64,000 nucleotides of DNA from NCBI RefSeq assembly GCF_001423615.1, contig NZ_LMOU01000001.1, positions 1,409,104 through 1,473,103 on the forward strand. Direction: 5' to 3'. Under the pieces are notes generated by a model. That model was not told where the DNA came from and searched no databases. It saw only the letters and a list, made by a program, of their open reading frames with translations. The translations under genes were made by a program, and so were the position numbers. How positions within the stretch are numbered: the first letter of the stretch is position 1; each line of letters opens with the position of its first letter. The DNA comes from Microbacterium sp. Leaf159. GTDB taxonomy: Bacteria > Actinomycetota > Actinomycetes > Actinomycetales > Microbacteriaceae. Shown piece by piece: positions 7,555-16,376 of this stretch.

Positions 7555-10008
7555 TCAGATCTTCTCGATCGGCGCGACCTTGATCAGGAGCTTCTTCTGG
7601 CCGGCCGAATCGAAGCGCACGTGCGCGATGCGCTTCGCGCCCTCACCCGTGACCGCGTCGACCCGTCCCTCGCCGAAGTCGGAGTGACGGATGCGATCGC
7701 CCGCGGTCAGCTCGAGGTCTCCGTTGTCTCGCATCTTCGCCGTCACCCGGTTGGGGAACTTGTCCATCGCGGTCGACAGCGGCTTGAGCGAGTCACGACC
7801 CGGCAGCTGCTTGACCGCGAAACGGTCGCCCGAACCGGAACCGCCGAAGCCGCCGGCACGACGCGCGTTGAGCGCACGCGACTGCATTCCGCCGCGCGAG
7901 TTCACATCACCCGGCGACTGGCGCCAATCGATGAGCCCCGCGGGGATCTCCTGCAGGAAGCGACTGGGCATCGCGACCGAGACCTCGCCGAACTGCGCGC
8001 GGGTCATCGCGAGAGAGAGATGCAGGCGCTTGCGCGCACGCGTGATGCCCACGTAGAAGAGTCGCCGCTCCTCCTGCGGGCCGCCGGGCTCCCCGGCCGA
8101 GATGCGGTGCGGGATGAGATCTTCTTCGACACCCGTGACGAAGACGGCGTCGTACTCGAGGCCCTTCGCCGTGTGCATCGTCATCATCGAGACCGAACCC
8201 GACTCGTCGTCGAGGTCGTCGGCGTCTGAGACGAGCGCGACCTCGGTGAGGAAGTCGACGATCGTCCCGTCGGGGTTGTTGCGAGCGAAGTCGCGCGCGA
8301 CGGCGACGAACTCGTCGAGGTTCTCGACCCTGGCCTCGTCCTGAGGGTCACGGCTCGCGCGCAGTGCGTCGAGGTACCCGCTCTTGGACAGAAGAACGTT
8401 CAGCCCGTCGGCGACCGTGGTCGGTGCGGGCACCTCGCCGGAGGCGGGGAGCATGATCTCGGTCGCCTCGGCGAGCACCGCGTCGAGCTGAGCGATCCCC
8501 GCCTGGATCTTCGGGCCGAAGCCGAGCTGGTCGGGCACTGACAGCGCCTGGCGGAACGTGATGCCGTGCTCCTCGGCGAAGCGCGCGATCGTGGTCTCGG
8601 TGACGTCGCCGATACCGCGCTTCGGCTTGTTGAGGATGCGCCGCACAGCCATCTCGTCTGCGGGGTTCGCCACCGCGACGAGGTAGGCGAGTGCATCCTT
8701 GATCTCGGCGCGATCGTAGAACTTGGTGCCGCCCATGATCTTGTAGGGCACGGCCGAGCGGATGAAGATCTCCTCCAGCGCGCGGGACTGCGAGTTGGTG
8801 CGATAGAAGACGGCCATCTCTGAGTACGGCATGCCCGAGCGACGCAGCACCTCGACCTCGTCGGCGACGAACTGGGCCTCGTCGTGCTGCGAGTACCCGG
8901 TGAAGCCGACGATCATGTCGCCGGCGCCCTTGTCGCTCCAGAGCTTCTTGTCTTTGCGGTCGAAGTTGTTGCCGATCACCGAGTTCGCAGCCGACAGGAT
9001 GTTCTGGGTCGAACGGTAGTTCTGCTCGAGGAGCACGACGCGGGCGCCGGGGAAGTCCCGCTCGAACTCGCTGATGTTGCGGATGTCGGCGCCGCGGAAG
9101 GCGTAGATCGACTGATCGGAGTCGCCGACCACGGTGAGTGACGCGCCCGCGAGCTCGGGGGTGGTTTCAGGTTCGAAGATCATCATGCCGTTCGAGGCAT
9201 ACGGATCGGGGGCGTCGCCGGACACCGGCCGAGTGAGCTCGTGGATCAGCGCATACTGGGCGTGGTTGGTGTCCTGATACTCGTCGACCAGGATGTGGCG
9301 GAAGCGCCGGCGATACGTGTCGGCGACCTGCGGGAACGCACGGAACAGGTAGACCGTCTGCCCGATGAGGTCGTCGAAGTCGAACGCGTTGGCCTTCTGC
9401 AGCTGTCGCTGGTAGTCGGCGAACAGCTCGACGAAGATCCGCTCGGCCGGGTCGCTCATGTTGGCCTGGCGCGCATAGGCATCGGCATCCGACAGCTCGT
9501 TCTTGAGCTTCGAGATGCGGGACTGCACGGAGGCGGGGGTCAGACCGTAGGCGTCCGCCTCGTGTTCCTTGACCAGACGCTTGAGGAGCGCGCGCGAGTC
9601 GCCGGAGTCGTAGATCGTGAACGACTTCGTGAAACCGAACTGCTGGGCCTCGCGCCGCAGGATGCGCACGCAGGCGGAGTGGAAGGTCGAGATCCACATG
9701 CCTCTGGCCGCGTCGCCGATGATCGCCTCGACGCGCTCGCGCATCTCGCCCGCAGCCTTGTTGGTGAAGGTGATGGCGAGGATCTGGCTCGGCCAGGCCT
9801 CTCGTGCCCGCAGCAGCGAGGCGATGCGGCGGGTGAGCACGCTCGTCTTGCCCGACCCGGCTCCCGCGACGATGAGCAGCGCGGGGCCGCGATAGGTCAC
9901 GGCCTCGAGCTGCTGAGGGTTGAGGCCGGCGAGGAGGTCGTCCTGCCCCTGCTCCCCTGTGGGGCGAGGGCCGACGGATCCGGGGACGATGAGGGGGGCT
10001 TCGGTCAT
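7555..10008 (-). CDS. pcrA: ATP-dependent DNA helicase PcrA/UvrD
   Basis: An 817-residue superfamily 1A helicase that moves 3' to 5' on single-stranded DNA in nucleotide excision repair, replication restart and removal of recombinase or RNA polymerase. All motifs are visible: Q motif LNPQQLEAV, Walker A GAGSGKTS (49-56), Walker B DEYQDTN, motif III GDSDQSIYAFRGA, motif IV LEQNYRST, motif V TMHTAKGLEYDAVF and motif VI YVGITRARKRL. The last 50 residues (GDRIRHSDFGEGRV onward) form the Tudor-like domain that in PcrA/UvrD binds RNA polymerase. The ATG has AAGG before it. It is divergent from the WXG100 cassette. Confidence 0.95.
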   Translation of the reverse strand: MTEAPLIVPGSVGPRPTGEQGQDDLLAGLNPQQLEAVTYRGPALLIVAGAGSGKTSVLTRRIASLLRAREAWPSQILAITFTNKAAGEMRERVEAIIGDAARGMWISTFHSACVRILRREAQQFGFTKSFTIYDSGDSRALLKRLVKEHEADAYGLTPASVQSRISKLKNELSDADAYARQANMSDPAERIFVELFADYQRQLQKANAFDFDDLIGQTVYLFRAFPQVADTYRRRFRHILVDEYQDTNHAQYALIHELTRPVSGDAPDPYASNGMMIFEPETTPELAGASLTVVGDSDQSIYAFRGADIRNISEFERDFPGARVVLLEQNYRSTQNILSAANSVIGNNFDRKDKKLWSDKGAGDMIVGFTGYSQHDEAQFVADEVEVLRRSGMPYSEMAVFYRTNSQSRALEEIFIRSAVPYKIMGGTKFYDRAEIKDALAYLVAVANPADEMAVRRILNKPKRGIGDVTETTIARFAEEHGITFRQALSVPDQLGFGPKIQAGIAQLDAVLAEATEIMLPASGEVPAPTTVADGLNVLLSKSGYLDALRASRDPQDEARVENLDEFVAVARDFARNNPDGTIVDFLTEVALVSDADDLDDESGSVSMMTMHTAKGLEYDAVFVTGVEEDLIPHRISAGEPGGPQEERRLFYVGITRARKRLHLSLAMTRAQFGEVSVAMPSRFLQEIPAGLIDWRQSPGDVNSRGGMQSRALNARRAGGFGGSGSGDRFAVKQLPGRDSLKPLSTAMDKFPNRVTAKMRDNGDLELTAGDRIRHSDFGEGRVDAVTGEGAKRIAHVRFDSAGQKKLLIKVAPIEKI

Positions 10009-10076
10009 GGCCTTATGAGTCTAAGCCGCGCCACCGACACTGGCCGCGGGCGAGGGCGAGCGCCCGGAGCGGGAGC

Positions 10077-10105
10077 TTGGCAACGTCGGGCGCCCGACCT
10101 ATCGT
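10077..10105 (+). promoter_or_regulatory. Sigma-70-type promoter for the WXG100 cassette
   Basis: TTGGCA (10077-10082) and TATCGT (10100-10105) are separated by exactly 17 bases and lie 62 bases before the first gene of the cassette. Five of six and four of six bases match the housekeeping consensus. This is a sequence match only. Confidence 0.5.
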
Positions 10106-10166
10106 GGAACCTGTCTGCTCGCCGCTCCGGCGGGTGGACACGCAGATTTCGGGGGGAGCTCGACCG

Positions 10167-10475
10167 ATGGCGGAGATCGAAGTCCACAGTGATGCCTACG
10201 AGGCCGCACGCAGTGCACTGACGGAGGCGGCAGCGAAGCTGGCATCGTCACGCAACAGCATCTCGTCGGCGGTGCCCGGCATGGCGTTCGGTCCGATCGG
10301 GGCGTTCATCCCGCCGGTGCTCAACTCGATCGGCGGGGTCGTCGAGGGAGCCGCGGGCTTCGTCGGGACGGTCTCGCAGCGCACCGCCGACGGTGTGCAG
10401 AAGGCCGTCGAGGGCTTCCGCACGGTCGACGACACCGGACGCGCAGACCTCGACCGCATCGCCGCGGAGGGATGA
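10167..10475 (+). CDS. Small WXG100-like helical protein, first gene of cassette
   Basis: A 102-residue protein of two helices: an Ala/Glu-rich first helix (EAARSALTEAAAKLA) and a second one near the C-terminus (TADGVQKAVEGF), with a Gly/Pro-rich hydrophobic middle (GPIGAFIPPVLNSIGG). Size and shape fit proteins secreted by ESX/type VII systems, but no clean W-x-G turn is present, so this is inference. The ATG at 10167 is chosen over earlier in-frame starts because GGGGGGAG lies eight bases upstream and the candidate promoter lies 62 bases upstream. The next gene begins one base after its stop, which implies translational coupling. Confidence 0.75.
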   Translation: MAEIEVHSDAYEAARSALTEAAAKLASSRNSISSAVPGMAFGPIGAFIPPVLNSIGGVVEGAAGFVGTVSQRTADGVQKAVEGFRTVDDTGRADLDRIAAEG

Positions 10476-10476
10476 C

Positions 10477-11787
10477 ATGAGCACTGCCGTCCTCCCCGAG
10501 GCCGATGCCGCGGCATCCTCACTCGCCTCCGGAAGCTGGAGCAGCCAGCTCCCCGCCGGAGGAGGTGCGGGCGACGACTGCGGCGGCGGCCTCAATGGCT
10601 TCGCCTCCGAGATCATGCAGTTCGTCCGCCCCCTCGAGGAGCTGCTCGAGAAGGTGACCGGCGATCCTGCCGGGCTCTATCAGGCGTCGCATGCGTGGGA
10701 GACGTATGCCGGTGACGTGCAGTCGACCTCCGCGCTCTATCAGCAGGCCCTCACCCAGATCAGCGGCCACGTGCAGGGGATCACGGCCACCGTGGTCGAG
10801 GGGTCGCTACGGGTTCTCTCCGCCGCGACGCACTCGATCGCGGACTGGTCCAAGGTCATGAGCCAGGCCCTCCAGCTGTGCGTGCGCGCGGTCGAGATCA
10901 TGCGCTCCCTGGTCTGCGCCGGCTTCGAGCTGCTGTCCACCGTCGGCGGCAGCATCAAGGACTTCCTGTTCGGAAGCTGGCCGTGGGAGCTCGACAAGAA
11001 GGCTCAGGTCATCCGCGACTTCGCCGACAACTGCGCGCAGGTCGTCGCGGAGGCCACCTCCAACATCGACCGCGCTCTGCAGGCGCTGCGCGAGATGCTG
11101 CGTCTGGCGACCGACCTCTACCGCGCGATCATCCCGTTCCACCAGCGCCTCGAGGACATCCTCGGTGACCTGCTCGAACAGTTCCCTCCCGGGAAGCTCC
11201 TGGGGCCCTTGGGCGGCCTCCCCGGAGGCCTGCCTGCCGGCGGGATGGGAGACACCTACGACCCCGGTCCCTCTCCGTACCCGGGTTCCGATCACCGATT
11301 CGTCGGCGACTACGACCTCGGCTACTCCCACCAGTTCGATCTCGGCGCCACCGACATGACGACCGAGCAGCTGAACCAGATGCTGCAGCAGGAGTTCGGA
11401 CACGTCTTCCTCCCCTCTCGCGAGGGAGACAACTCGCAGCTCAACATGCAGCTCACGGGCGAGGGGCAGACGATCAAGACCTCGCTGTTCGGCATGGGCA
11501 TCCCCGGTGTCACCTCGGGAGACATCGTCGTGCAGCAGGTGACGGATGACGGCTTCGTGATCGCCGCCCAGCCGGGGCATCCGGAATACCCGGGCGAGGT
11601 CGCTTTCCGGCTGCGCAACGTCGACGGCCACGGCGTCTTCGAGGTCACCGGAGCCTACGACGAGACGATCCTCTCGGGCATGGGCTTCTCCGGCAACACC
11701 AACCCGGCCTACGCCGGCATCGCGGATGTCAGCATCTGGTCCGACATGCAGTACCGACTCGAGGACATGATGCACTATGGCCGCTAA
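10477..11787 (+). CDS. Large helical ESX-substrate-like protein with unknown C-terminal domain
   Basis: A 436-residue protein with a modular layout. Residues 1 to about 240 are mostly long helices with repeated Gln/Ala/Leu content, such as GDVQSTSALYQQALTQI, in the style of WXG100/LXG N-terminal domains. Residues about 240-290 are a Gly/Pro/Tyr linker (GPLGGLPGGLPAGG). Residues about 290-436 form a separate mixed alpha/beta domain (DMTTEQLNQMLQQEFGHVF, then several beta strands) that I do not recognise. Such an arrangement is typical of type VII effectors, but no known toxin motif is seen. The start is coupled to the previous gene; its last 11 bases overlap the lipoprotein gene. Confidence 0.75.
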   Translation: MSTAVLPEADAAASSLASGSWSSQLPAGGGAGDDCGGGLNGFASEIMQFVRPLEELLEKVTGDPAGLYQASHAWETYAGDVQSTSALYQQALTQISGHVQGITATVVEGSLRVLSAATHSIADWSKVMSQALQLCVRAVEIMRSLVCAGFELLSTVGGSIKDFLFGSWPWELDKKAQVIRDFADNCAQVVAEATSNIDRALQALREMLRLATDLYRAIIPFHQRLEDILGDLLEQFPPGKLLGPLGGLPGGLPAGGMGDTYDPGPSPYPGSDHRFVGDYDLGYSHQFDLGATDMTTEQLNQMLQQEFGHVFLPSREGDNSQLNMQLTGEGQTIKTSLFGMGIPGVTSGDIVVQQVTDDGFVIAAQPGHPEYPGEVAFRLRNVDGHGVFEVTGAYDETILSGMGFSGNTNPAYAGIADVSIWSDMQYRLEDMMHYGR

Positions 11788-12343
11788 GCGCTGGTTCGCC
11801 CTCTCCGCCGTCGCCGTGGGCGTGCTCGCGCTCACGGGGTGCGCGATCGGGGGCGGGAGCTCCGAGAGCGACGTCCCGCACGATGCCGCATCCGGCGGCC
11901 AGACGCTCTCCGAGATGCGGGACTCGTTCGATGCGCTCCCGGGCATCGTGGTCTCCGACATCGTCGGCGGCGAGAAGCCGAACGTGAAGGGCAACACCGG
12001 CTACGCCGTCGCGCTCGAGGTCGAGCCGGGCTATGCGATCGCCGACGGCGCCGCGCTGGTCGACTTCGTCGTGACATCGGTCTGGTCGGTGCGCGAGGGA
12101 TACATGCCGAATGCGCGCATCGACATCAGCGTGCGCACCTCCTCGGGCGGAGGCTTCGACGTGGCCGCTGCAGCGGCGCAGGCAGGCTGGGCGCAAAGCG
12201 CCGCGACGACGCCGAGCTCCTACAGCTCCGCCGCCATCGAGGTGACCGACAACAAGGACCAGGGCACTCGCAACCTCGAGCGACTCGGCTCCTGGCCGGG
12301 CGACGCACCCGAGGTCCCCACCGGCGTGACAGTGCAGGAATGA
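11777..12343 (+). CDS. Lipoprotein of unknown function
   Basis: A 188-residue secreted protein with a lipoprotein signal: a hydrophobic stretch ending in the lipobox L19-T-G-C22, after which Cys22 would be lipid-modified. The mature part has a GGGSSES spacer and then a beta-rich domain (YAVALEVEPGYAI, RIDISVRTSSGGG). It overlaps the end of the upstream effector-like gene by 11 bases, and the YbaB-like gene starts 12 bases after it. A role as partner or immunity protein for the upstream protein is possible from the position but has no direct support. Confidence 0.82.
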   Translation: MAAKRWFALSAVAVGVLALTGCAIGGGSSESDVPHDAASGGQTLSEMRDSFDALPGIVVSDIVGGEKPNVKGNTGYAVALEVEPGYAIADGAALVDFVVTSVWSVREGYMPNARIDISVRTSSGGGFDVAAAAAQAGWAQSAATTPSSYSSAAIEVTDNKDQGTRNLERLGSWPGDAPEVPTGVTVQE

Positions 12344-12354
12344 CGGAGGACGAC

Positions 12355-12756
12355 ATGAGCGACAACACATTCGGGATCGACGAGGGATTCGCCGCAGCCC
12401 GCACACAGCTCGACGACATCAACCGGCAGGCGCAGCAGAACCAGGCACGCGCGCAGGCGCTGGCGACCGACGTCGAGACTCTCGTCGAGTCGGCTCGCAG
12501 CCCCCGCGGCGAGGTCACCGTTCGGGCGAAGGTCGGCGGAAAGCTCGCCGGACTCGAGTTCGGCCCCTCCGCCGAGGCGCTCACGCTGCAGGCTCTGGCC
12601 CAGGTGACGCTGGAGACGATCGCGCAGGCGCAGCACAACGCGATGTCGACGCTCGCCGACCGCAGCGCGGAGCTGTTCGGCGAGGAGTCCGACATCGCGA
12701 CGAGCCTGAAGTCGGACGCGCGACGCGGCTATCCGTCTCCCGGACTGGAGCGCTGA
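12355..12756 (+). CDS. YbaB/EbfC-like family protein in the WXG100 cassette
   Basis: A 133-residue protein. After a helical N-terminus (INRQAQQNQARAQALATDV, about 20-40) it contains EVTVRAKVGGKLAGLEFGP, the beta-hairpin signature of YbaB/EbfC proteins, followed by a long helix (LAQVTLETIAQAQHNAM). Canonical YbaB binds DNA and sits beside dnaX-recR; this one sits in a secretion-type cassette, as do many actinobacterial YbaB-like proteins near ESX substrates, where they may act as EspL-like chaperones. The start at 12355 is set by GGAGG at 12345-12349. The next gene starts one base after the stop. Confidence 0.8.
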   Translation: MSDNTFGIDEGFAAARTQLDDINRQAQQNQARAQALATDVETLVESARSPRGEVTVRAKVGGKLAGLEFGPSAEALTLQALAQVTLETIAQAQHNAMSTLADRSAELFGEESDIATSLKSDARRGYPSPGLER

Positions 12757-12757
12757 C

Positions 12758-13048
12758 ATGGATCTCAAGGTCGACCCAGACCGGCTCGCCGAAGCGGCCG
12801 CGAGCGGCGCAGCCTCCGCCGCCTCGATCGTCGAGTCGCTCGACTCCCTCGCCGGCACTTCGCAGGACCTCCGCAGCCGCTGGGAGGGTGAGGCCCAGAA
12901 CGCCTACACGCGGCGTTCGTCGGCGCTCGACTCGCAGTGGCGCCTGCACGCGGGCACGCTGCGTCTCTCAGCCGAGCGTGCCGCACGCCTCGCCGAAGAG
13001 TACCGCCAGGCGGACTCCGACGGCGCCCGCGCCGTGCTGGGTCTCTGA
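12758..13048 (+). CDS. WXG100 family (ESAT-6-like) protein
   Basis: A 96-residue protein with the helical hairpin of WXG100 proteins: helix one (VDPDRLAEAAASGAASAASI), the turn with Trp42-Glu-Gly44 in RWEGEAQNAY, and helix two rich in Arg/Ala/Leu/Glu (LRLSAERAARLAEEYRQ). WXG100 proteins are substrates or partners of ESX/type VII secretion. A Tyr at the helix-two side (EEYRQAD) lies where the C-terminal Y-xxx-D/E secretion signal is usually found. It is the last gene of the five-gene cassette and is followed by a hairpin. Confidence 0.88.
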   Translation: MDLKVDPDRLAEAAASGAASAASIVESLDSLAGTSQDLRSRWEGEAQNAYTRRSSALDSQWRLHAGTLRLSAERAARLAEEYRQADSDGARAVLGL

Positions 13049-13085
13049 CACCGCTTCACACGCTGCCGCGGCAGCACACACGAGA

Positions 13086-13117
13086 GGGAGGATGCGCGGA
13101 TTCTCGCGCATCCTCCC
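13086..13117. terminator. Bidirectional terminator hairpin
   Basis: A perfect 13-bp stem (GGGAGGATGCGCG with its complement) and a 6-base loop lie between the convergent WXG100 gene and the lamin-tail gene. There is no T-run on either side. The stem contains the GGATGC/GCATCC core seen in several other terminators of this window. Confidence 0.8.
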
Positions 13118-13142
13118 CGTCGTCATTCGCGACGCGAGGGCG

Positions 13143-16100
13143 TCAGACTGTGCTGCGGCGACGGCGGACGATCAACACACCCGCGACGATCAGCATCAGA
13201 GCCAGCGCGATCACGGCGACAGGCACCTCGGCGCCCGTCGCGGCGAGTCCGCTCGGGTCGGTGATGCGGATGTCCGCCCATCCGATCAGCTCGCCGCCTG
13301 CCGAGTAGATCGCGATCCGATGGGCGCCGAGGGCGGCATCCGTCGGAATCGTCACCGTGAGCGCACCGGACGCGGATGCCGCGCCCGAGGCCAGCTGCAC
13401 GGGTTCGGAGTACATCCATACCGAGATCCGGTCGCCGGCGGTGTCGCCGCCCGCCGTCACCGTCACCTGCGAGCCGCGTGCCGCGACCGCCGGGTTCACC
13501 GTGACGCCGTTGCGGTTGGCATCGGTGAGAGCTGTGCCGGGGAGCGGAGGGTTCTGCGCACCGGGGGTGCCGCCCGGGTTCTCACCCGGGTTCTCCTCTG
13601 TCGCGCCCGGAAGCGTCCCGACTCGCAGTGCCTCGGAGGCGAAGCCGTCGGCGAACCACCACACCGGGCGCTGGCCGTCGACCGACAGTGAAGCCGGAGC
13701 GGTGGCGAAGCCCTCGTTGTTGATGTCGGGCATGCCGGTGGGGCGCGCGAAGTGCGCGATCCCCGGCTGGGCGGTGCCGTTCAGCGTGATCTGCGCCGAC
13801 TGCCCGTGGCATCCGTCGTCGCAGACGGCCCACAGCACATCGAGGACGCTGTCGTAGTCGAGAGCCATGACCCCTGCGAGACCGGGTGCGATCTCCGACA
13901 CCAGCGTCGCCGTGCCGTCGGCGCCGAGCGCGAAGGCGTAGACGTGGCCGTTGTCCTCGACGGCGACGAAGAACAGGCCGTCGCCGTGCCCTGCGTAGTC
14001 CGTCGAGTCGTAGGCAGCACCGGTGTTGGTGTCGAAGAGCGCACCGTCGAGTGCACTGTCGGGCACCCACTGCACGGCCTCCATGCCGAGGTTCGCACCC
14101 ACGGCCGGCAGCAGCGACGTGAGGTCCCATTCCTGCTGGGCGATGAGGTCGCCGGGGGCGGCCTCGGGGTCGACCTTCAGCACGGTGTTCTGATTCACGC
14201 CCTTCGCGCTGTTGTCGCGCTCCGAGGCGACGTAGACCGAGCCAGCGCCGTCGACCGTGATGCCCTCGGTGTCAGGGCCCGCAGCACCGGGGTTCGCGGC
14301 ATCCTTCTGGAATCGCACGCGCTTGCCCGATTCCCAGCCGTCGATCTGCGTGAACGATCCGTCGGCGTGGGCCTCGAGCTTCCAGATGCGCCCCTCGCCG
14401 TTGTCGACGGCCCAGAGGAACGCGCCGTCGGCGGTCTCCTGCACGTCGAGGCCGGAGCTGTCCTCGAGGAACGTCGGAACGGTGTCGAGCACGCGGACGT
14501 CGGCGGAACCGGGCCACGGCGAGACGGCGATCTCGCCGGCGCAGACGTTCGCCGCTCCCTTCGTGCTCTCGGCGGTAACTGCGAAGGCGCCGGTGACGTC
14601 GGGGCAACGGCCCCACGTGGTCGCGGCGTGCCCTGCACCCCAGGTGGTGGAGTCGATGAGGAGGTCACCGTCGAAGGCGCGCACCGAGTCGCCGTCGCCG
14701 AGGCCGAAGCCGAGGTCGGCCCCCTCGATGACGAGGTATCCGCCCGCCGCGATCGTGGTCGCGGCCGGGATGACGTACGAGTGGGTGTCGTCGTCGTCCT
14801 TCACGACGATGCCCGAGACGTCGAGGGCGGATGCCGTCGGGTTGACGAGTTCGATCCAGTCACCGGGCGATCCGCCGTCGGACTCGACCTCGTTGATGCG
14901 CACAGGGTTGCCGCATGCGTTGCGCAGGCCCTTGGTCGAGACCGCGATGTCGACGAAGTCGCCGCTGCCGTCCGCGCAGCGGGCGAGCACGCCGGCCGCA
15001 TGCGCCGCGTACACGTGCTCGTCGACGACGTTGAGGTTCGCGTCGCGCAGCGTGACCGTGTCGCCATCCCCCAGACCGAACACGAAGTCGGACGGCTGGT
15101 CGAAGACGAGATACGAGCCGGGCGCGAGCACCGTGCCCGCAGGCAGCGGCGTCACCTGCGCTGCGTGGCCGACCGGGTCGCCGTCCATCACGCTCCAGCC
15201 GGAGAGGTCGACCGGGGTGCTGCCCGTGTTGACGACCTCGACCCAGTCGGTCGTGTCGCCGTTGGACTCGATCTCATTGATCACGACGTCGGGCATGACG
15301 CACGCGTTGGCCGCCCCCGGCGTCGAATACGCGAGCACGAAGGCGCCCTGGCCGTCGGGGCAGCGCGCGAGGGTCGCGGCGATGACGTCGCCGTCGATCG
15401 CGGCGTGGCCGCTCCACGGGAGCGTGTCGTCGATCAGGAGGCCCGCGTCGTCGAAGAGGCGGATGCGGTCGGCGCTGCCGATGCCGATCGGATCGCGGAA
15501 CGCGGTCTCGACGCCGTCCACGAGCCCGATCGAGCCCTCCGCGACGACGAGGAACTCGCCCGCGGCGATCTCCGTTCCCGGCAGGAACTGCCAACGGTGG
15601 TCGTCGGAGTTGTCGCGGATCTCGTATCCCGAGATGTCGAGAGGGGCATCGCCCGCGTTGTAGAACTCGACCCAGTCGGCCGGCTGCGAGTCGACCTCGT
15701 TGATGACGATGCTGCCGCCCAGAGGGTTGTCGGCCGCGAAGACGTTGACTGCGCCCTTCGTGGACTCGGAGGTGTCCGCCCATTCCACGGTGCCCTCGAC
15801 GTCGCGGGCACCCCAGGTCGCTGCAGCGTGAGCCGCCCACGATGTCTCGTCGACCAGCACGGCGCTCGGGTCGAACAGGCGCACCTGGTCGTCCTTGCCG
15901 AGTCCGAAGGTGAAGTTACCGACGCCCGCAGCAACCTCGTCGATCACGAGGTAGGCGCCGGGCTCGACGATCGTCCCCTCGGGGAACGTGTAGGACTCGT
16001 CCTCGCCGTTGTCCTTGACGACGTAGCCGCTCAGATCGAGGGCGACGGCGGATGTGTTGACGAACTCGATCCAGTCGCCGGGCACTCCCCCGCTGGATTC

Positions 16101-16220
16101 GACTTCGTTGATGCGGACACCGGATTCGGCGCCGGTGGCGGCGAGCGGAACGGCGAGCAGGGCGGCAGCGCTGAGTGCGCAGACCGTCGTGACCGCAGCC
16201 GCGGAGTGCAGGCGGGACAT
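13143..16220 (-). CDS. Secreted lamin-tail-domain protein with LAxTG cell-wall sorting signal
   Basis: A 1025-residue surface protein. It has a signal peptide (about 1-30), then four lamin-tail (LTD) units starting near residues 34, 168, 310 and 440, each opening with a strand of the type INEVES followed by DWIEFVN or similar. From about 566 to 900 there is a propeller-like region with SSGLDVQETADGAFLWAVDN and EGITVDGAGSVYVASERD, as in esterase-like or phytase-like secreted proteins. A Gly/Pro/Asn linker and an Ig-like part follow. The tail has L992-A-A-T-G996, a hydrophobic segment and RRRR, a sorting signal of the LAxTG kind used by class E sortases. RBS AGGAG sits before the ATG. Likely roles are DNA or substrate binding at the wall. 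Confidence 0.88.
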   Translation of the reverse strand: MSRLHSAAAVTTVCALSAAALLAVPLAATGAESGVRINEVESSGGVPGDWIEFVNTSAVALDLSGYVVKDNGEDESYTFPEGTIVEPGAYLVIDEVAAGVGNFTFGLGKDDQVRLFDPSAVLVDETSWAAHAAATWGARDVEGTVEWADTSESTKGAVNVFAADNPLGGSIVINEVDSQPADWVEFYNAGDAPLDISGYEIRDNSDDHRWQFLPGTEIAAGEFLVVAEGSIGLVDGVETAFRDPIGIGSADRIRLFDDAGLLIDDTLPWSGHAAIDGDVIAATLARCPDGQGAFVLAYSTPGAANACVMPDVVINEIESNGDTTDWVEVVNTGSTPVDLSGWSVMDGDPVGHAAQVTPLPAGTVLAPGSYLVFDQPSDFVFGLGDGDTVTLRDANLNVVDEHVYAAHAAGVLARCADGSGDFVDIAVSTKGLRNACGNPVRINEVESDGGSPGDWIELVNPTASALDVSGIVVKDDDDTHSYVIPAATTIAAGGYLVIEGADLGFGLGDGDSVRAFDGDLLIDSTTWGAGHAATTWGRCPDVTGAFAVTAESTKGAANVCAGEIAVSPWPGSADVRVLDTVPTFLEDSSGLDVQETADGAFLWAVDNGEGRIWKLEAHADGSFTQIDGWESGKRVRFQKDAANPGAAGPDTEGITVDGAGSVYVASERDNSAKGVNQNTVLKVDPEAAPGDLIAQQEWDLTSLLPAVGANLGMEAVQWVPDSALDGALFDTNTGAAYDSTDYAGHGDGLFFVAVEDNGHVYAFALGADGTATLVSEIAPGLAGVMALDYDSVLDVLWAVCDDGCHGQSAQITLNGTAQPGIAHFARPTGMPDINNEGFATAPASLSVDGQRPVWWFADGFASEALRVGTLPGATEENPGENPGGTPGAQNPPLPGTALTDANRNGVTVNPAVAARGSQVTVTAGGDTAGDRISVWMYSEPVQLASGAASASGALTVTIPTDAALGAHRIAIYSAGGELIGWADIRITDPSGLAATGAEVPVAVIALALMLIVAGVLIVRRRRSTV

Positions 16221-16376
16221 GGGGCTCCTGAGGGAATCAGACGGGTATCACCCCACATCACCGACACCGCATGGCTGACCGACGACCCGCAGGTGCACGG
16301 ATGGTGAACGGCCGGTGGCCATTCGCCCGGAAGCAGCGAAGGGCGGATGCTCAGGCGCCGGTGCGAGGATCGTCTC

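Noticed and set aside
10167..13048. A complete ESX secretion locus
   Set aside because: Only substrate-like, YbaB-like and lipoprotein genes are present; there is no FtsK/SpoIIIE-type ATPase, mycosin or membrane component in the neighbourhood.
13752..16307. An 851-codon open frame antisense to the lamin-tail gene
   Set aside because: Same shadow effect; low-complexity translation, no ribosome binding site, and complete overlap with a well-supported gene.
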